A stretch of 64,000 bases of DNA from Magicicada septendecula (Eukaryota > Arthropoda > Insecta > Hemiptera > Cicadidae), in NCBI GenBank assembly GCA_034769895.1, contig JAWRYS010000717.1:186001-250000 (forward strand), read 5' to 3'. Below are positions 58,392-64,000 of the stretch, piece after piece. A model generated the notes under the pieces. It ran no database searches, was not told the DNA's origin, and was given only the letters and a program-made list of their open reading frames with translations. Each line of letters begins with the position of its first letter. The stretch's first letter is position 1. Made by a program: the position numbers and the translations under genes.

Positions 58392-60156
58392 TCATAAGTT
58401 GCTGTTGCAGGCACTCCTGCACACTACAGTACTTTTCGTCCGTTTCAAGACGCTTTGGTTATTCTCTATAGCCTCGAACAGCCGACGTGACAAAATCGTG
58501 CGTACGGATCCAGAGTCGATCAGTCCACTCATGGTTTTTTCTTTGAAACTAACTTCCACCTGGGGTGAAAATAGTTTGTTCTTGAACAAACTCGTCAAAT
58601 TCTTTTCCGCTCCCAGATGTTCTTTATACGTGTTGTGGGAGGTGACCCTTTGAGTCACCATCCGGCTCTTCCTTTTGTTAGACAAACGACGGCGCTTTTG
58701 GGCATTTCTCTTGGGTAGTTTCCCGGTAAACAAACGACACCGCCAGATGTAGTGTCCCTTTTTACTACACAAGTAGCAAGTTGGGGTGAAAAAAAGCTTG
58801 ACGGGAGCGCGGTGGCGACAGCTAGTCAGGTCAGACTTGCGGCAAGAAACTGAGAGACAGTTGCTGACCGTATGGTCTCTCAACACGCGTTTTTTGGTTT
58901 TGAGGCTCTCAGTCGGGAACAGAAACGAATCACGTGCCCTTCTTCCTTACAATAGTGGCACAATCTCCGATCCACACGCGGTCCGGCATTAGCTGGGGGA
59001 TTAGTGGGGCTACGATTTGCGGTAGTCTGGTTGGTGAATTGAAAGTTGGCCACATCCACGCAGATCTTGTCCAGATGAGCAAACGTGGACGGGCGGTCGC
59101 AAAATATGAGACAGGACCTCGTTTGGGCGGACAGTCCAGGAACGATGTTGTCCACGAGCTCTCTTTCGGTGACGGGTAGTCTCAGTACCTGGGCGGCCTC
59201 TTTTATTTCGGAAACATAAGTGGACAAAGGCTCTCCATGCAATTGGGCTCTCAAAAATAGTTTCTGCTTTGAGGAAGAAAACAGCCACCCAGGAATAAAA
59301 AATTCCAGGGCTTCTTGGTGGAAACCGTCAAAATTATCTCCTGCCAAATGCTTGACGAGTTGGTCACTCAAAGCCCCGCTTCAATAGGGCATAAGCAAGG
59401 CCAGAAACCCGGCCTCAGAACCCGGAAAGCACCTTTTCAATCTCAGGGCGATCTTAAAAAACTCGAGTAGAGTATCAACGCAGAATCCTTTGGCTTTTGG
59501 GAGGCCACAGACTATTTTCTCTGCGGGGGTGCGGCAATTTATTATAACAATGGCTGGTTGGCAGCAGGGAAGGAGAGGTGTTCGCGCTGCTGTTGCTGCT
59601 TAAGAAAGGGTTCTGCTCAAGTTCGGGAACGGCGTTCCCTAATGGGGACGCCTTATCTTCCAATTGGATAAGCGCACTAATGTTAGAATTGTTACCACTC
59701 GGCTGCACGGACTCATACGGGCTAGCTTCATTTTCAGCAACGTGGCAAGTCTCGCTGGCTGCCTAAATCTTTTTTAATTTTTTTTACTATTGAGGCTATG
59801 CGTTTCCAAGCGCTTATGTCCCCCGACAATTCCGCCCAGAACTCTAATAATCTCAAACGGCGTTCAAAGGCCCGACACCTGGCTCTAAGCCCTTTGGTAA
59901 TTGTTCTGGAACTGGGATTCACCGACGTTAGCAAGATCCACATCTAATATGTCCGAAATTAGGTTGCAATCTTTGCATTCGGCTGAAATATCTATCCCCT
60001 CGAGATGTTTTACGTCGGGAGTTTTCCCTTCGTGTATTATGTTACGCAAACATTTTCGTAGTTCACCTACGGTCCCATTTTTTGGGATACTGCGAGCTTT
60101 TAAATCGAACAAAAGGTCATGCTTTCGTAGCAGGTCAATATCTCTTAATAAAGCCA
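58392..60156 (-). pseudogene. Gypsy gag and protease N-terminal part, broken
   Basis: A plausible gag ATG is at 60156 (MALLRDIDLLRKHDLLFDLK, a SAP-like start). 59371-58880 carries capsid-like sequence and a CCHC knuckle CHYCKEEGHVIRFC. After a frameshift, 58886-58392 has a second knuckle CYLCSKKGHYIWRC, a basic linker and the protease active site GLIDSGSVRTIL (DSG). Sequence between 59885 and 59371 is gag-like but frame-broken. Gag is normally continuous, so at least three disruptions are present. Confidence 0.85.
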
Positions 60157-60577
60157 TTTTATGTGTAGCAGAGAAAATATGCATACAGAGTGCAGGGTTG
60201 GTGACCAGCTGTTTGAAGCTAATGGCAGATACGACAATCAGGGCTACGTGAATACCGTAATGCACAGCGTTATCTCTTAGACAAAGTTCAACTAACTGAT
60301 ATTTCTTCTCGACACAATAATTGGAACAATACAAAGTAAAAATTATTTTAAAATATGCTTGCTAACTATGACCAAAAAATTTTCCGCTAACCCCACATCA
60401 AAATTCAAAAATTTACACAAAATAATTTACACAAATTTTCATAAGACGAATCATTAACATGTCCCGGACTGGACGGAGCAAGATGTGACAAGAAAACCAC
60501 GTGGTCCAAACGCAAATCACTAACAACAAAAAATGGCGAAATTAACAATATTACACACTATAACCCACAGACAACCA

Positions 60578-60593
60578 CGCTGTGCTACCACTT
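60578..60593 (-). promoter_or_regulatory. Possible primer binding site of the Gypsy element
   Basis: On the element strand TGGTAGCACAGCGTGG lies four bases inside the 5' LTR. Its first eight bases, and most that follow, match the PBS complementary to initiator-Met tRNA (TGGTAGCAGAGG...). Mismatches leave the assignment tentative. Confidence 0.4.
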
Positions 60594-60750
60594 CTGTGAC
60601 ACGCCTCTTTCGGTACACGCTTTTGCGCATACTATGCTGGGCCCAGATACTAGGAGTGTAACATACATACCATGGCAGAACAATATTATACTACAACAAT
60701 GTAACACAGAATATCACAATAATTATTAAAACTAACTAGTACCTATAACT

Positions 60751-62723
60751 TGTGCCGATTAATTAATATCGGCGCGAATAATCAAAAATCGTGTACGGTA
60801 TTTAACGAGAAAGCTGACGAAAAATACTGTACTGTATTTAGCGGTAGCGTCTACAATACTGTAATGAGGTTATTAAGCTGCGCCTGATTGGTGCTGCGCT
60901 CTGGCGTTCGCTGCTGATTGCGAGTTGAGAAAAGCCGGAACTGCGTTTTCTAAAAGCTTCTTTTGCTGGTCTTTCAACCAAACGCCTCGTGGCATTTCTT
61001 CTCCGACAGAAAGAAGTTTTTAATTGCACCATCTTCATCTATGGCAGGCTAAATTAACACAGATCTGCGGGTCCCTCGCTGCAAGTCGAGGAACAGCCCC
61101 ATCCTGAACATGAACATCTAGACTCTCTCTCAACTTCATCTGCCGGAGGAGGATAGCGAGGACAGGCCAAAAACACACTAAAATGTAGACCAGAATACCA
61201 CAACTTCACACCACGGAATAAATCAGGTGACACCAAACCAATTACTTTTATACAAGGGGATGTAACCCACTAGAACCCGTGGACATATAATTACACAACA
61301 TCAATGACTTTAAGCTTTAAACATTTTAATTGGGTCCCCAGTTAACGGGACAGAATAGTGCATGGACTTGGGGGGGAATCTTTTGTACATTTTGTAACTC
61401 TGTTTGTATTAAATGTGAGCCCAGAGGTTGGCATGTATCTGTGGCTGCTTACCATTCAGGCCTGTAAATTTCTTTCTTGTTTTCAGTAGAAGGGTTACCT
61501 TAGTGCTAGTAATTCTATCATTCACCATGTAATTTCACTGGTTAAATTTAGTTTTCATTTTATGCTTCAATTTCACATATTTATATTCAGTTTGGGTCAT
61601 ATAGGGATAGAAGTTTCTTTGGTAGTTCAGTCGGGTCACCAGTTTAATCCTGTATAGGTGGATTTTCATGCAGACTTGAACATGCTCTTGGGACAGGTTG
61701 AGTTATGCAAGATCTTGCCTAGGAACATGTCGGCCTTTGGGCCAAATTAATTTTAAAAGGTTATAAGGCATTATGACACCTTACTGTTTTCAGTATTTAA
61801 TAAAATTTATCATGTTTAAATTCTTTTTTAATTGATTATGATCACTTGTGTGTTCACTGAATTCTAATTATATTTACTCCAAGTCTAAGTGCTCAATGTG
61901 GGAGCACTTTATAATAGTATCAGGCATTATGCCAACTCCTGAATTTAGTATGTCCTGGGGCCACTGGTGTTACACACATATATCTTGATTTATTAGGTAT
62001 TAAGACCTTGCAATAGGTGTTGTGTGCAAGGATATTTATAAATTGTAAATTATGTACCTCATGGGGTGAAAGAGGTGTGGCAAGATTTTAGTATTGAAAA
62101 TTGTAATTGTCCTGTGTTGTGGAACGTGTGTATGTATTGTATATTCATGTGTATTTTTGGGGGTTAGGTATAGGGCTAAGTGGGGAAAAGTAACCCCGAT
62201 TGGAAAAGAACATTTATTATTCATTTAATTTAAATTTTATATTTAAATTTTTTTTCAAGGAACCTTTTTTTAAAGGAGACATAATGAATATAGAATATAA
62301 ACTTTATAATTATTGATTTTTTCAAGGAACCTTTTTTTAAAGGAGACATAATGAATATAGAATATAAACTTTATAATTATTGATTTTTTCAAGGAACCTT
62401 TTTAAAGGAAATATAATGAATATAGAATATAAATTTTATAATTATTGATTTTTTTTTAGGAACATTTTTAAAGGAGATATAATGATTTTGTTGGATTAAA
62501 GAGATGAAGTTTGTTTATAATAAAAAAAAATTTTATTGGTTGTTAATTTTGTGAGTTTTAATTGCAAGTCCCGTCTCACTGGATCCAGCGCATTTTTGGC
62601 TTCTCTAGGCTTCGGCCTAGTTTTAATGATCTTGTGGCCCCTCTTTAAAAAAAAAAATAAAATAAAAAAAAATAAAAAACTTTTTTTTTTATGAGTCAAT
62701 ACAACACTTAAAGAGGGGTTACA
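60751..62723. mobile_element. Solo LTR (1.97 kb) inside the Gypsy LTR
   Basis: Begins TGTGCCGATT, ends GGGGTTACA (TG...CA), flanked by AACT (60747-60750, 62724-62727). The inverse orientation starts TGTAACCCC, resembling the TGTAA start of elements 1-4. No interior genes and no internal LTR duplication were seen, so a solo LTR left by recombination is the simplest reading. Contains the tandem array at 62247-62483. Confidence 0.7.
62247..62483. repeat. Tandem repeat, about 68-bp unit, about 3.5 copies
   Basis: The unit TTCAAGGAACC...AAAGGAGACATAATGAATAT...TTATAATTATTGATTT recurs at about 62252, 62321, 62389 and, degenerate and partial, 62456. It lies in the solo LTR. Confidence 0.9.
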
Positions 62724-63315
62724 AACTCTTTGTAAATATAGCGTTCATCAAAGCATATATGGTAACTAAGTTATGTGTAGTGAAGGGGGCACATTAAAAA
62801 AAAATAAACCATCAGTTGGTGAGCAGAGTTGAACGGGTTTATTCATTAAATAAAACAGAGTTAGCCATTTTGTGATTACGAATCTGCCAGGGTATTTAAA
62901 TTTCAATTATTAGATCCTTGGATCTTAAATAAATTAACTGTTAAAATATTAGAAGCTGAATAAATTAGATTGCAATTTATAAAGGAATCGAACTCTGAGC
63001 CAAATTAATCAGAATAATTCAGTCATATGAATCAATACAAGTGTACAACATTAACTACGCACAGCGAGCATGCTGTGGATTGTTACTGAGTTTTTTTTTA
63101 CTCTTACTTATAGCTTAAAGTCTTTGTAAGGCAAATATTCATATTTTCTTCTTTATTGACTGTGTAGAACTAGCACTGGGTGTTAATAATAATTAAACAT
63201 TGTTACTTGAAGGGCTAGCAGTGTATGATGGTGTCAAGTCCGATGGTGTTCACGCCATGTACTCGCGATTTGCAGGTTCGAGCCTCCACGTAGCTCGTAG
63301 GACGTATCTGTATCA

Positions 63316-64000
63316 GCAAGGTAAAATTGTGTGAAGCCCTGGAATCCTGCGATTCTTAACTCATTCGTAGGGTTGCTGTTTTCGTTCATGGGGTTTCTGT
63401 CTTCAAACGTGGAATTACTGTTACCAACATGGAATTATGATCCCCAAACGTGGAACCAAGTTCCTACTGTAAATTCCACAACTTTTAGTATAAGTTTAGC
63501 ATTATTGCATTCACACATTCAATTTTATAACATTTGACATTCATTTATAACATAACTATTACAACCACAAAGTCAGTCTTTAAATTCTATAACAATATTA
63601 AACTGACGCAAAATTACATATCTTTCTTTTCTGATGTATTTCTTTTCTAACAAAGAATACTAAACTGACATAAAAATGTACATATTTTTCTCTTCTGTAT
63701 TTTACTGGCTGAAAATGGCTTTTGTTGAGAGGCTTTACGGTTACAAACATGTTACTTCATGGTTCGTTAAAGATTACAAATTTTTTTTAATAAAATACAT
63801 ATAATACAGTTACAAAAATTGACAAAGCAATATAATTAGTTACTGGTACTGACTCATAATGGCTGAAGTGACAATAAATACCTTGGTAAAAAGGCTCCGC
63901 ACTTAGGCGTCGACTTAGAGACGAGGAGAAACTTTGCCCACAGGTATTTCTGCTTGTCGACTGACTTGATTTTGTATAGTTAAAACCTTACTATGTGAAG
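63316..64000. other. Intronic sequence, no gene seen
   Basis: AT-rich. A degenerate tandem stretch of roughly 20-bp units containing AACGTGGAA/AACATGGAA lies at about 63385-63470. No next VPS35L exon was recognised. Confidence 0.55.

Larger units (their letters stand above)
53871..63315 (-). mobile_element. Ty3/Gypsy LTR retrotransposon, degraded
   Basis: LTRs lie at 53871-54622 (3') and 60595-63315 (5', interrupted by a solo LTR). The minus strand encodes gag with zinc knuckles, protease, RT, RNase H and integrase in that order, all broken by stops and frameshifts. RT before integrase identifies Ty3/Gypsy rather than Copia. I see no target duplication, suggesting loss or rearrangement at an end. 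Of the LTR elements in this window it is the only one with pol genes, but its LTRs differ from those of elements 1-4, so it is not their obvious helper. Confidence 0.92.
60595..63315 (-). repeat. 5' LTR of the Gypsy element, interrupted by a solo LTR
   Basis: 60595-60750 and 62724-63315 together match 53871-54622 (about 744 bp). The interruption has a 4-bp duplication AACT on both sides. The B-box-like sequence reads GGTTCGAGCC here (about 63274-63283). Confidence 0.88.

Noticed and set aside
53871-63315. Gypsy element as the helper of elements 1-4
   Set aside because: Its LTR sequence, LTR length and probable PBS differ; no shared ends to support trans-mobilisation.

Overview
The window is eukaryotic, AT-rich intronic DNA, most likely from an arthropod (probably an insect) with a large repeat-laden genome. 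The one host gene I can recognise is VPS35L (C16orf62 homologue, the VPS35-like subunit of the Retriever endosomal recycling complex), on the + strand. Three consecutive coding exons are visible (about 12945-13106, 18428-18528, 51171-51346). Their splice sites and phases join into one frame whose protein matches the animal family closely. The introns are about 5.3 kb and 32.6 kb, plus at least 12.9 kb upstream and at least 12.6 kb downstream. Almost everything else is transposable elements, many nested in one another.

Upstream intron (1-12944): an inverted pair of copies of an unnamed repeat (1-~820 and 9525-10363). The left copy keeps a broken gene for an uncharacterised Cys-containing protein. 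LTR element 1 (1539-7287, TSD ATAG) is inserted in that broken gene. A hAT element (7619-9325, 8-bp TSD) carries a broken piggyBac transposase fragment and has TATCGATA-rich ends. Intron between exons 1 and 2: a Tigger/pogo element (13532-18289, TA TSD) holding a 5'-truncated Penelope-like element and a 321-bp tandem duplication. Intron between exons 2 and 3: LTR element 3 (20396-36509, TSD ACGA, minus strand) is split by LTR element 2 (24344-31782, TSD CTAT, minus strand) and by a 1.2-kb insertion. Next come a LINE 3' fragment (37489-38293) and LTR element 4 (40430-50360, plus strand), itself hit by a mariner and by a GIY-YIG Penelope-like element. Downstream intron: a Tigger fragment and a degraded Ty3/Gypsy element (53871-63315, minus strand) whose right LTR contains another solo LTR.

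The most notable system is the family formed by LTR elements 1-4. They share LTRs of about 1.14 kb starting TGTAA, 4-bp TSDs, tRNA-Lys primer binding sites, polypurine tracts, and a long (2-2.7 kb) noncoding 3' half. They have no recognisable gag, protease, reverse transcriptase or integrase. Instead each carries one homologous ORF (about 420-450 codons) for a protein I do not recognise: an acidic N-terminus, a coiled coil of FDE/KFDEQ-like units, and a conserved C-terminal domain ending near DDGG. A hairpin with a UUCG loop and compensatory base changes sits directly against the polypurine tract. These look like non-autonomous retrotransposons that mobilise with help from another element but keep their own protein and structured RNA signals.
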